A stretch of 64,000 nucleotides of DNA from Enoplolaimus lenunculus. Taxonomy: Eukaryota; Nematoda; Enoplea; Enoplida; Thoracostomopsidae. The DNA lies in NCBI GenBank assembly GCA_030248215.1, contig JASANG010000523.1, positions 156,700 to 220,699 on the forward strand, in the 5' to 3' direction. Of this stretch, positions 1-11,139 are shown one piece after another (the stretch's first letter is position 1; every line of letters starts with the position of its first letter). A model generated the notes under the pieces. The model was not told where the DNA came from, did no database searches, and saw only the letters and a program-made list of their open reading frames with translations. Made by a program: the position numbers and the translations under genes.

Positions 1-180
1 CGACACAGAAAAAGCAGGTTTGAAGCTGTCCCGATCGACCCAGCAATAATATAGGCTCGAAGCTGTCTCTTCTGTTCCGACCGACCAAACAAAAACATTG
101 GGTCGAAGCTGTCCCGGCTGTCCCGACCGAACCAGAGAAAACAGGTTTGAAGCTGTTCCGACCAACCCAGCACAACATTT
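1..180. repeat. Degenerate minisatellite, about four units
   Basis: The phrase GAAGCTGTCCCGACCGACCC recurs with changes near positions 22, 59, 103 and 150, at spacings of about 37-45 bases, separated by short A-rich stretches. It is more GC-rich than its surroundings. The array runs off the left edge of the window, so its full size is unknown. No coding frame is supported. Confidence 0.6.
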
Positions 181-224
181 CACCCCGGGTATGTTGCTGT
201 CCCGTCCCTCAGCGTAAAATGAGC

Positions 225-845
225 CCGGATATGAAAAATATCCGGATGTGTATTTGAAAAGAAACGTGTATCGCGATATCCAGAATATCTGAAATGCTGT
301 TGTGTAAATATTTTTTGAAATAATTTGCTTGTTTCACCATTACAGTAGCTGGAGCTGACGAAAAGGAATTCTGTATTCAAACCAGAGTTAAAATATTGAA
401 CCGCATTCCTGCTTAATTCTATGATGATATAAAATTTTGATTTCTTAAAACATGCCAAAATTTTAAAAACGTCAGTTTAGCTTGATATTTATCGGAATAA
501 TGACTTTGTATTTTTAAATTATCTCATAATTAACCCTGTGAAAACGTTGCATCGAATACGCACCGTCAAATGCTAAATTTATTACCTTTGCAAGAAACAA
601 AGTCTACTTATATTCATACGCCAAGTCGCGTCGCGAGACTACATACCATAGCAATCAGCTTGTGGGTGAGGTACTTCACTAATAACAACAAGTTAAAACA
701 AGCGCTTGAGAAACAAAAATTGAAGTTTGGAAACCCAAAAAACGCAAAATTGAGTTTCGGATATCCGAAATAGAAAATTTAATTTCGGATGTTCGGATTT
801 ATCCGGCAAGAATTATTGCCGGATATCTGGATATGAAAAAATATC
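225..845. repeat. Dispersed repeat with ATATCCGG-rich ends (copy 1)
   Basis: Both ends carry inverted ATATCCGGAT-type sequence (near 237 and near 835). The interior from about 489 to 600 closely resembles 32999-33120, including the phrase AATACGCACCGTC and the following ATTACCTTTRCARGAAAC. Shared interior plus inverted ends suggests a short non-autonomous DNA element. No target duplication was recognised. Confidence 0.55.
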
Positions 846-1099
846 CTATGACAATTGCTAATAGTATGGATGTGTCGTTTAACTTGAATTGGTACGTATG
901 CTGTTAATATAACTTGGTGGCGTATTGCGTATAAGTGCGTCTGATCAGGGAAACTGTTATGTCTCTTGGGTGTTTGTTTGAAAAAATGAATATAAAATTT
1001 AAATGAACCGTTCTCTTTAAATTATACGGTTTTATGGTTGTTATTGTTTAAGTCTCCTCATTTATAATGATGTAATGTATTTTTTTGCTCCCTATGCGT

Positions 1100-1186
1100 C
1101 GTGTACTAACATTAGAATCGGCATCGGCAATTTTCAGAATAAAAATCGGAATCGGCAAAAATTTTGGTATCGGCACATCTCTACTA
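1100..1186. repeat. Short GCCGAT-type element fragment abutting an exon
   Basis: Repeated ATCGGCATCGGC and ATCGGAATCGGC phrases end in TCGGCACATCTCTA, which looks like a transposon end. A related sequence, with a GGCATGTGCCGA end, lies at 43371-43755. The fragment stops a few bases before the splice acceptor of the first visible OSTM1 exon. Confidence 0.45.
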
Positions 1187-1189
1187 TAG

Positions 1190-4100
1190 TTCTTGCAATA
1201 CTGTACGTTTACTTCAGGAAGAACTTAAAGCTTTTTCGAATGCAGCCACGGTGTTTATCAATTGTGCTTTACAATATTCACTCGTAGGTGTATGTCTTAA
1301 TTGCCCCGCGCAGTATTCCGATGTCGAAAGGTCATATAACAATTTGACTAAGGTAAGCCGCACAAGTATGCCATGTATGCGAACAAACAGGTAAATAGCC
1401 ATGCAGGACCATGGTAATTATTGGGACTTACTCAGTGGAAAACAGGGAGATTGAGATACTTATTGTCTGAGTGCTTCATGAGTAAGGTGAGACCGGGTAT
1501 TAATTCACCAGATAGCGGAACCGAATACAAATATTGAATTTTTAACGGAACATGAACGGGATACAGGATATTGTATTATGTTAAAATAATTGGTTTTTCG
1601 CAATTTTTTAGTGTCCTCAAGGTTTGCGTCACTTATAAAATTTATAATTGCTGCCAATAAACTGAAATTGGTTAATACAAAAATGCGGTAAACCTTCGCT
1701 CGCTTACATAAATTAAAAATAGCTGAAAACGTATCAAAATTTGAACTTCTTGACTTGCACAGAAATGTAATTGCTGCAAGATGTTAAAGATGCTCCCTTG
1801 TAAAAAGCAGTTTTATGATATTCGGAACCACAACCGTAAATGTCCGGTATCCGGCAGGCTTATATCGGATACAGGAACCGGATACGGATATCAGTTTTTG
1901 CCGGATAGTAAATCGGAACAGCATATCCGTTCGCACCTTGTTCATGAGGTCGTGCTGTTATAGTTATCATTGGCTGCCGTGGTTGGTTATAAGTACCAGT
2001 TCAAACTTTAATTTACCACCCAATTGAACCTCGAAGTGACCAAAACGGTGGTGAAATAATTTTGGTTTGTGCCGTAATGTGCTATTAAAATGAAGATTTT
2101 AGGTGGAAGAAAATACGTTTTTGCCAGCGCCACGAAAAACGCCATGTATTGATACTCTGCATTATCAAATGCTCAGTTATGTTGACGCTGTGCACCGCAG
2201 TATAGTCGTTTCTATATGGGAAGCATCGTATTGTCACGGTAGGTTTGCTATTGTGAGTTAAACTCTAACTATTCAACTGATGTTGAGTTATGTTATTAGA
2301 TAGACTGTGAGAAGCCAAGCCCAATTAAACTGAACCGGAGGCTAAAACACTCGTAAAGATGAAATTTGGATTATAAAAGTGAATTGTCAGCACTTGGTTA
2401 ATGTTTCTTTTTTATGTTTGTACTAAGTCTGAATATTTTGTTTTAGAATGCGTAGATTTTGGCGAAGATGGTCCAGCGCGAAGTTGGAATCATACGTTAG
2501 CAAACGAGGCGCAGCCAATATCGAACGCAACGTTAGAATTTGATCAGTGTTATGAGAATTTGACTAATGTGAGTTTGTTGTAAAATATTTTGTCTCTAAA
2601 CAGCTTGCGTAATTTGCGTTGGTATCAGTACAATCCTGGGGGTTGTCTAGGCTGCTTGCGAGTGGGGGCAGGCACTTACCACTTCGGAGGGAGACGGATG
2701 TAACATAGGAAGAAAAGTATATTTTTGTTAATTTAAAATTCAAGTTTTTGCGTTTTGCGCTCATGCTAGATACATAAATATTTCTATAATATTATATAGA
2801 TGCAAAAATGTCCAATCCAGGTACGCTCAACAATTTGTGGACGACGTTAAACCTGGCGTAAATTATAGTTTACAACTGCAACTTGTAAAATATTTTTGTG
2901 TATGCAGCAGGGTGCGACCGGTTATTCGGATCCGGATTTGAAAAATTGAAGCTAACAACTAATTCTAATTCAGTAAACATATATTTCACGCGACTCAAAT
3001 ACTTCAAATAGTGCATAAGTTTGGAAGCTATATCCGATTAGCATTTGGTTCTGGTAGAAAATGTTATCCGTCCGGTTCCGTTATCCGGTAAATTAATATC
3101 CGATGGCACTTTAGTATGCAGGGGTAAGGAAAATGGAGGAACATGAACCAGGGGAGGAGACGGAGTACTGGGGAGGTCTCGTATATGAGGTAGAGCTTTC
3201 CTCCGCTATAAAAACCTCAACAATCTGCAGTGTGAACATAATGTGGCAGTAAATGTTAATTTTGCAGAAATCAGATGATTCAATCTGTTCATTGTGCCAA
3301 CATCAAATGGACCGAATGACAGATGTTTATCGAAAGTATGCGAGTGATCATTCGAACGCGATCGAAACCGGAACGTTTTGCATTGATATCAAATTGAAGG
3401 CAAGTTTGAAAGTTTGAAGAAATCCAACAGGAATTCAACTGGCGGTAGAAATTAACTTTCACTGATTTCTACAGAGATGACATTATGTTTTCAGTTTCAT
3501 TGAAAGTACGTTTTTGAAATCAGATTTAGTCAACAGATTTTATTGTACATGTGGTTCATTTGTTATTTCTATTGAAAAGCGTGCTTAGTTTATTGTATAG
3601 GTTTTTGCTGGATTTTCATGTGTTGATTAATAGGTTAACTCGGTGTATTTTTAGCTATTTTTAAACTACATAATAGAACCATTAATGTGTTACAACAAAA
3701 TGGTAAGCACGATGCTTTACCCATAACCGTAATGCCTGTTATTCATTATAGGTTAATGCATCGTGGGAATTATGGAATTCTCACGGTTGTAGCTTAGACG
3801 AAAATGTGCCAATAAACGCCCAGTCTATTGTAAGTTGATTAAGTAATACACAGTGTCGCTTATGTTGCAAATAGACACGTTTTCATATTAATAGTTTTCC
3901 GCAATTAAAATACGATCCCTTGACAGGAAAATTCGGTGAAGACTGGTTTTTATACTAGTGACGAATGGCACAATAATCGCCGTAGGATGTTACAAAATTA
4001 AAAATTTTGTAGCGAGTAACGTTCACCGCCACAAAAATCAACATAATTGCTCGTTTTTAATAACATTAGTTGTGGAAAAGTTGCGTTAGATTTTACCGGA

Positions 4101-5809
4101 TTTGGTTAATACACTGTTGCTCTTCTTAATATGTAAACACAGATGGTCACTAAGTGCCAACACGGGTGTTTTCTTCTCTAACGGTTCGCACAGTGTAATT
4201 TTATGGTGTGTAAATTGATTATTTTTATCCGTTTCTGTTTACGGTAACAATAGGCAGTGGCATATCCAGGATCTCAAAATGTGGGGCCATAAACTTATTT
4301 TTGGCCCACACACAAACGATGTACTATTGCCATAAATTGACTTCTTTACGTTCGTTCAATTGAGATGAATCACAAAAAAACTAACGCATCAGCGCAATTT
4401 AAATCTAAACAACAGGGTGGCAACATAAGTTCGGATTTGGTCTCAAAAACGCACAATTTTAAAGGCTCGGATTCGGAAGCCAATTCAGTTTTGAAAAAGT
4501 AAAATCCAGTCACCTTCAGCAACATCTGTTTTTGTTTTTGAATGAGTTAAAACTGCCTGCTATTTTCGGAAAATGTTTTAGCATTCGCAGTTATGGACTT
4601 CAATTTATTTTCAATGAATTTTTGTTCTCGATTTTTCAAAATTCACACGTTTCCATTATCTGCAAATTTTTTGGCTTGTCCTGTTGGCATTAGCCGCTGT
4701 TGAATTTATAGAATATATTATAAATGTGCTTTTATCTATATGAGAACAATTTCAAAATCAAGGTTCGGAATTAGTGGAATTACTGGTTCATTGCCACTCT
4801 GCCTAGTTACGACAAAACATCTAATCATCCGAGACTGCACTAAAATAACAGAGCAGCTTATTATAAGCTGCTTATACTATTGTGTATAAAACAGAGTAAT
4901 AAACAGCGTAGAACAGCAATTGACAGTGTATATATGTAATTTTTGTCGATGCTGTTGGGGTGGGGGTCACGGACGGGGTGGTCCCCCATGGAACCGCCAC
5001 TGACAATAGGTGCCGTTTTGTTTTGCGGCATAGAAATACCGGATGTAGGTTATTTTATTGCACAAATTTAGTTATAAATTGCGGATCTTTTTCACACTGT
5101 TATCGTTTGATATGAAATAAAATTACGAAATACGTCCAGAATCTTAAAAATTTCGTTGCGCCCCCTTTATTTTTCTTTAGAAGGTTAGAAAGCTGTTTGA
5201 ATGTTTGCATGTCTCAATTTTGTTGACAGAAAAATCGAAAAAACTTATATTTCTCCATTTACACCCTGCAATAAACATATTACGTCAAATTGTGGTTGAT
5301 GTCAAGATTATTTTGTTTGCAGGTTAGCATCATATTTTGCGTTCTTGCAGTTGTAGCAGCTGCAGTGTATTATATTGCTTGTGCGCTTGTGCATGGATCT
5401 TCGGTCCATGGAACGCGAGAGCTCCGGACGTGTACGTTTTTAACGATTGTTGCTTTTAGTTAAAAGGATGGCAGAAAATAATGATTGTTGCAGTCGATTT
5501 TGAGAAAATTTTGTATAGCATTTGATTAATCATTTGGGTGGAAAACACGAAACCTTTATGCTTGGTTCATCAAGGGCTTAAGTTTCGCTAGTTTAAAGGG
5601 GATGAGGATTTTGGTTTATTTTTGAGTTTTTCGGGTAGATTTCAATTCGCTGTAATTTTGTTTTTGACTGCGAGTCTTGTATACTGATATAAAAATGCTG
5701 TCCATGTGTTTTAGACGTTGGCACCGAAGACAATGTACGTGAAAGTGAATCTGAGCAACCAGCAACAGGAACTCATCCGCCTTTGCGACGCAAGAATACA
5801 TTGGGTTGA
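1190..5809 (+). CDS. OSTM1: OSTM1-like lysosomal membrane protein, 7 exons, 5' end missing
   Basis: Osteopetrosis-associated transmembrane protein 1 is the glycosylated beta subunit of the lysosomal ClC-7 chloride/proton exchanger. Seven exons join in frame: 1190-1352, 2103-2238, 2447-2568, 3268-3399, 3752-3829, 5323-5431 and 5715-5809 (stop TGA 5807-5809), giving 277 residues. Family features seen: the paired-cysteine phrase VCLNC in exon 1; SIWEASYCHEC across exons 2/3, matching the TW..ANCANC block; ICSLC and FCIDI in exon 4; WELWNSHGCS in exon 5; one hydrophobic segment (VSIIFCVLAVVAAAVYYIAC) in exon 6; and a polar cytosolic tail in exon 7. Five N-glycosylation sequons (NLT, NHT, NAT, NLT, NAS) fit a lumenal domain. 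The intron after exon 4 starts with GC. The signal-peptide exon is not visible and the start of exon 1 (1190 or 1218) is a choice. I identified the family from remembered human OSTM1; a search would confirm it. Confidence 0.88.
1690..1945. repeat. MITE-A copy (ATATCCGG family)
   Basis: Shares the phrases AAAAAGCAGTTTTATGATATTCGG, split as AAAAAGCAGTTTTATG and ATATTCGG, and TCCGGTATCCGGCAGG with copies at 10131-10560, 38582-38877 and 53056-53470. It ends in ATATCCGTTCGCACCTT, a decayed form of the family end GCACCCTG. It lies in OSTM1 intron 1. Confidence 0.6.
2908..3115. repeat. MITE-A-related element in OSTM1 intron
   Basis: Begins with CAGGGTGCGACCGG, the terminal motif of the family, and closes with CCGTTATCCGGTAAATTAATATCCGATGGCAC, which I give in two parts: CCGTTATCCGG then ATATCCGATGGCAC. 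The right end is degenerate. It lies between OSTM1 exons 3 and 4. Confidence 0.5.
4255..5002. mobile_element. hAT-like non-autonomous element, 748 bp, exact 8-bp target duplication
   Basis: The ends are CAGTGGCATATCC and GGAACCGCCACTG, an inverted CAGTGGC terminus typical of hAT elements. It is flanked by identical 8-bp sequences ACAATAGG at 4247-4254 and 5003-5010, the target duplication size of hAT transposases. No transposase reading frame is present, so it must have been mobilised in trans. It sits in the intron between OSTM1 exons 5 and 6, with no visible damage to the exons. A shorter CAGGGTGGCAA-bounded stretch inside (about 4413-4799) may be a nested element. Confidence 0.85.
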
Positions 5810-7275
5810 AACCAGCAATATTATTGATTATTTAAGTTTGTACAGATACGTGCTTCATTCATGATTCACCATCAACAGTTAATGTCGGAAGTTCAAAACT
5901 TTCGCCTATGTGTAGCTGAAAATCGGAACGCTTTTCCGCGGTACTGCAATAGAGTAAGTTTAAGCATTAGAGAATTTTTTTGTGTCCGCGTAAGCGTAGG
6001 CTTAGTTATAGGTTTATTCTTACGGAGAGGTTACGAAAAAATTTGGGTTCCGATCCCGATTCCGACTAGTAGCTATTCCGATGTTTCGGTTATGAGCTTT
6101 GTTGAGCTTTGGTTTTGCCTGTTATTTCGTTCGTTTGCAAATCTGTTTTTTCTTACTAAGTATTCTCAGTTGTTACTAAAACGTATCCAGCACTAGCAGA
6201 GCAAATTATTTCGCTGATAGCAAAAATGTGACTGCAATTGAAAACTTTTAAGTTTTACTTAAACAACTAACAAAATCTAAACTTAAACTTATATTTCATA
6301 GCCGCAAGCATAGATGTTAGGCCCATAAAGTATCAAACATTATTCGATATTTGGTTCAACAGCATCCTTACTGCAGTAACAACGGCATTCCATAAAATTG
6401 GTAAATTTTCAAAAATTTGGGGCATGTACTTCATAAGACTTAATATGTAAAGTTTTGAAATACTAAAATGCTTAACTGCAATTATAAAAGCCAAGCTGAT
6501 CCAGTTCTCTGAGAATTTGCAGGCTGCTCTTACAATTGCTAGGCCTCCATTAATATCTATGAGTTATACAGCGTTAGTAGATCGCTAATATATACCATCA
6601 GCTTTACAATCAATCTTTATTGAAACTGTGAACAATTCAAACATACTGTAACGAAAGTCAAAAGTCATACAATTTACTTTTTCGTAGAATACTAAAACTA
6701 AAATTCCAGTTCCGGTTCTGACAAACAATATGATTCCGATTCCGCGTTGAAATGTGTGTGTTTAACATAACTAATAACTACTGTTAGTTTTTAATCAGCT
6801 GGCAGACAAAACTGCAAGTGTGGTAGTTTGATGTATGAAACTGATTCTTCGATGGTGCCATGCCGTTGACATTTGAAACTATTTTTTGTCTTGAACTGCT
6901 GTTGTATTCCAGTCAAAACATTATAATCAGCCTAATATAGTTGAGATTTATAGCCACTGCAAATATTTGTACTTAAAATTATGTTATATGTTTCTTTTAT
7001 CGTATGATGTTATATAAGAATGTAAAAGTAAACTTTACGACAATATGCCGTTTTTCATTGCTATTAAAGCGGTAAGACGTTTAGAGCTCAAAATTAAAAT
7101 GATGTTTTTAGGTCAAAATTAAAATGATGTTTTAGTGTCCACTTTTTTGAGAATGTTTTAACCAGTACAGATGGTGCTATGCTTTAGATGACCTGTTGTT
7201 AGCGTGCGTCGCAGTACTGCCACGTTCTGTTAGAAAATTCTGCATTTTAGTTTAGTTCGTTAATCGTTTGTTGGC

Positions 7276-7795
7276 GCATTTAGACTTATGTCACTAGTGA
7301 TTTCCGTCACTGTGCGGTACCGTGCGTCAATTATCCGCGTGCGATGCCATACGGTGACCGACAGCGCCGCATAACAAGTAGCGCCAGCCTAAGTGTGTTT
7401 GCAACGTTGCTCAATTTTTATTGAAAGTTGTGATTTTTTTACTTTGTCGACGAATAGACGGCTTTGCAATTACGGTTGTACCAAAAAGGGAATATCATTC
7501 GTAGTTATGCGTTTACTTTAGTGGTCCGCGTTCAAAACTGACATGCTAACCGGTAACTTATTCCAGACTACCATGGTGTAGCTGGCGTTGTTAGAACCTT
7601 TGCAATTTTTAGAAATCGGGATAATTGCATAGTCGCAAGATATTTCCGCCGTAGTAAAACCAGAAAGTCGATTTATTTACTGGAGTTGGAGGCAAACATT
7701 CTAGTAAAATTAACGTACGATACAGCGCAGTGACGTACAGCGCTGTACGGATGACGGACGGCGCAATACGACATGTATAGCGCAGTCCTTAATTC
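7276..7795. repeat. Two relatives of the GACGGACGGCG inverted-repeat family
   Basis: 7276-7392 ends in GGTGACCGACAGCGCCGC followed by AACAAGTAGCGCC. 7720-7795 carries GGATGACGGACGGCGCAAT and ends GACATGTATAGCGCAG. Both match the right end of the element at 54273-54641, which has a GCTATACTT terminus and a GACGGACGGCGC subterminal motif. Neither has the large tandem expansion seen there. Confidence 0.5.
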
Positions 7796-10130
7796 CCTTA
7801 ATATGATATTACCTATAACTTTTTTATTTACAAGGTTCATGCAATACAAAATAAGTTAGTTATCAAACAGCAATATGATGAGCGAACATTTTGAACTGCA
7901 TGGGCTTGTTACTAAACTGATGACGGAACTAGGGTAAGCTGATCGGATATTCTAACTTTTTGAACCTACTGTTGTAATGCGTAACAATCCAAATCAATGT
8001 GTAAACGAATATTAAAAATAACGGAAACGAATAGTGATGAAAATAACGAAGACGGAAAATGGATATTGAAGTGTATATGTTTCAAGAACGTTTTATGTTT
8101 CTGCAAACACCATTGAGGCATGCATATTATATTCACCGGTTTTAAAACTACTTTTGAGCATAAAAATAACAGTATTTCCGTTATTTCATAACGGAAATGG
8201 AAACGGACACCGATTTTTACCGGAAACGAAAGCGGCTATCCGGTTTAACTATGACTAAAATAAATATATAAAGTAGTGTGGTAAATTTTTTCAATAAAAA
8301 GTCGATCATGGTTTGGAATTGCAATGCTGTTTGTTTTGTTTATCATGTAAGTAGCGTTTTGGCCAATATCTATCAGCGCGTTTGGGTTGGAAAATATTTG
8401 TAGTGTGTGTTTAAAGGCTTTTGTGGCTATGTATCTCAGTGGTGGGAGCCGTCGAGTTCATATGAGCAGGGTTTTCGAAAGCGGCCAGGTTCAAAACAAA
8501 ACAAATGGTTGAGGTTTTATTAAACAAGTGAAGACACAATAACTTGACCAGACCAAAGTTTTTAGACCTCATCAAAACTAATACAACTTCCATAATAAAC
8601 ATATATATGTGCGTATGGCAAAAACTTGGCGGAATGATGGACTTTGATGCTGTTTTGGCTTCAGTAAGTTCTCAATTGAAAATTTCTTCAGTCAACTCCC
8701 TGAAGTCAAAAAAGTTTACGCTGCCAACACAAAGCAGCTTTTTGGCTTAAGTGTTCTACCAATTGAAGTTGTTTCGCTTCAGTAGCGAGCACAAACGCAA
8801 CAAAAGTTTGCCTTGTGTTTGCATGTTATTGTGAGAGTTACATGAATCAAAACGCAGTTAAGGAAAGTGATTCTGCGTTGAACAGTCCGAGGGCGCAACC
8901 AGAGGGACGTCTAAGGGAGTCGTAATCTCGAAATGGTTTCAAACTACTTGTTTCTGTTAATAAACTCGCGTGAGAAATGCCAATTGATTTAGGTGCAAAC
9001 TATAAAAATTATATGTCTATTTAGTACGGATCTATCCAAACCAAAATCCTGGCTGCGCCCATGAAATTATAGCATACTCAAACACATTAAATCCATTGTT
9101 CGTTTGACGCCAATGTTGTATGCCGAATGCTGAATGCTAGAAAGGGGCAAAACGCAGAAATTAGTGTGGTCATTATTGCAAGTACATATGACCAACCAAT
9201 TTCACATTCGCTGAGTAATTTACGGTAGGACTTGTCGCCGTTGTTTCGAAAAGTTCCTAAAGTGTGATCGTAAAGTGTTCGAGAAGCGTTCGGAGCGAAG
9301 TATGGCTGATAGTGGGTTGACCATGCCAGTGATGCGCTTGGGATGCCGTGTGGACGAAATTTGCGGATTGAGAGCGGAAGTAGCATGAGCGATATGGCTA
9401 CGATTGAGACTGAAATGTGAATGGTTTATATTATATAGTGTGACGGTGGGGAGAGGGAGATACTGGTTGTAAGTTTTTGAGCCTAACAAAGAGAACGCGT
9501 ACATTTTATTGAAAACGGAGTCGATTTGCTGTTTTGTATAAAACGGTTTAACAAGAATTACCAATTCGCCGAGCAATTACTAATATAGGATACAGGAAGA
9601 ATTATATAGGGGACAAGAAAGATTTTCCTAACACAGAATAAATTGTGTTAATGCCGTTGATGTTAAATGTTTCGGCCAGGTTGGCGAAGGTATGTATTCT
9701 TAAGTTGGGTGGCACCCTCAATCCCGCCTTCGATCTTGTTGTTTTGGGTTTGGCTATATTTTAAGCTTAGTATCTGTTATTAATTTTCCTTTCACTTTCG
9801 CTAAATCGAGTCATGTTTTGAACTTTGTAGGAGATTGTATAAAGCTCTTTATGTTGTTTTATTTAATTTCGCTTGAGTTTGAGTACTTATATCGAGATAC
9901 CTGTAACAGCTTGCAGCATGCATAATAGTGTTGTTAGTTTTCGGGCATTTGTCCGTAATACAGTAATCGATGCCAGCGCAAGCATCGAGGAAAAGCTGAA
10001 CAAAACCGAGCCTGAAAGAAATGCTTAGCGATTTAAGAAGTGCCATTAAGAAGCAAGCGTCATAAGGAAGAAGCATAGGTGTTGCAAGATAAACCTAATT
10101 AGATCGCTTGCGTTTTAGTTACGCAACCGA

Positions 10131-10560
10131 ATGTCCAGTTCCGGTTTAATATCCGGCAAAAACTGATATCCGGTTCCGGTAGCCAGTATAAACGTACCGG
10201 ATACCGAATATTTACGGTTCTGGTGCCGAATATCATACAACTGTTTTTCCAAGTGAGCATGTTTAACGTCTTATTACATTTCTGGGCAAGTCAAGAAGTT
10301 CAAGTATCGATACGTTTTCAGCTACTTTTAATTTATGTTAGCGAACGAGAGCTGTACGCATTTTTGCATTAAATAATTTCAGTTTGTCAGCGGCAATTCT
10401 GAACTTTATCTTTATAACAGACAAAAACCTTGAGCACGCTAAAATACAGCGAAAAAATCATTTTAAACATATATATTCCCAATATGCGGTTTCTGTTCCG
10501 GTAAATTTATATCCGCAAAATTTTAATACTGAAAACCGTTGCTGCACCATATCAGATTTC
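10131..10560. repeat. MITE-A copy
   Basis: Contains CCGGTTTAATATCCGGCAAA, TACCGGATACCGAATATT and GAATATCATACAACTG, as in the copies at 53056-53470 and (inverted) 38582-38877. It also shares the interior phrase TTTCTGGGCAAGTCAA. It is a short non-autonomous element with no coding capacity. Confidence 0.6.
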
Positions 10561-10672
10561 AGTGGAATTCGAGTTTATGAGAACTTGTTGTAATTTCAAT
10601 ACCTGTTCCGAAAATGAGGCTTGGCATAAGCCACGGATCATCGTCAGTAATATGGCTCGCTGTATTATGAAG

Positions 10673-11139
10673 ATTGTCAATTAGGAGTTGACGAGTTGTG
10701 ATACAGTATTCTGTAATCATGTGACCTCGGAATATTGATTTTTCACAGTAGCTAAAACAGAACAATTGCTGAAATACGCTACGTGATTGATGCAAACGCA
10801 TCGTTCGGCAGGGGCAGTGCAGCGGATTTTATTTGGGCGGCTTGTGTTACAGTGGACACGTTAGTTTGCGATTTGTCGTACCAGCAACCATTTAGTTTTT
10901 AACATTGAATTGTCAATTAGGAGTTGACGAGTTGTGATACAGTATTCTGTAATCATGTGACCTCGGAATATTGATTTTTCACAGTAGCTAAAACAGAACA
11001 ATTGCTGAAATACGCTACATGAGTGATGCAAACGCATCGTTCGGCAGGGGCAGTGCAGCGGATTTTATTTGGGCGGCGTGTGTTACAGTAGACACGTTAG
11101 TTTGCGATTTGTCGTACCAGCAACCATTTAGTTTTTAAC
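10673..11139. repeat. 236-bp direct tandem duplication
   Basis: Sequence beginning ATTGTCAATTAGGAGTTGAC at 10673 recurs at 10909, and the last shared phrase CATTTAGTTTTTAAC ends at 10903 and 11139. The copies differ by only a few substitutions (for example GTGATTGATG against ATGAGTGATG), so the duplication is recent compared with the other repeats. It has no recognised gene content. Confidence 0.85.

Noticed and set aside
860-900. Possible first OSTM1 exon starting at the ATG near 864 with a GTACGT donor
   Set aside because: The short peptide is not a signal sequence and its phase does not match exon 1190-1352.
4413-4799. Nested element with CAGGGTGGCAA and TTGCCACTCTG ends inside the 748-bp hAT-like element
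   Set aside because: The ends are inverted, but the flanking 8-mers (CTAAACAA and CCTAGTTA) do not match, so I do not list it as a separate feature.
9087-9576. Overlapping minus-strand frames of 99 and 118 codons
   Set aside because: No splice signals, conserved domain or composition change mark them as coding; they may be chance frames or an unrecognised old repeat.
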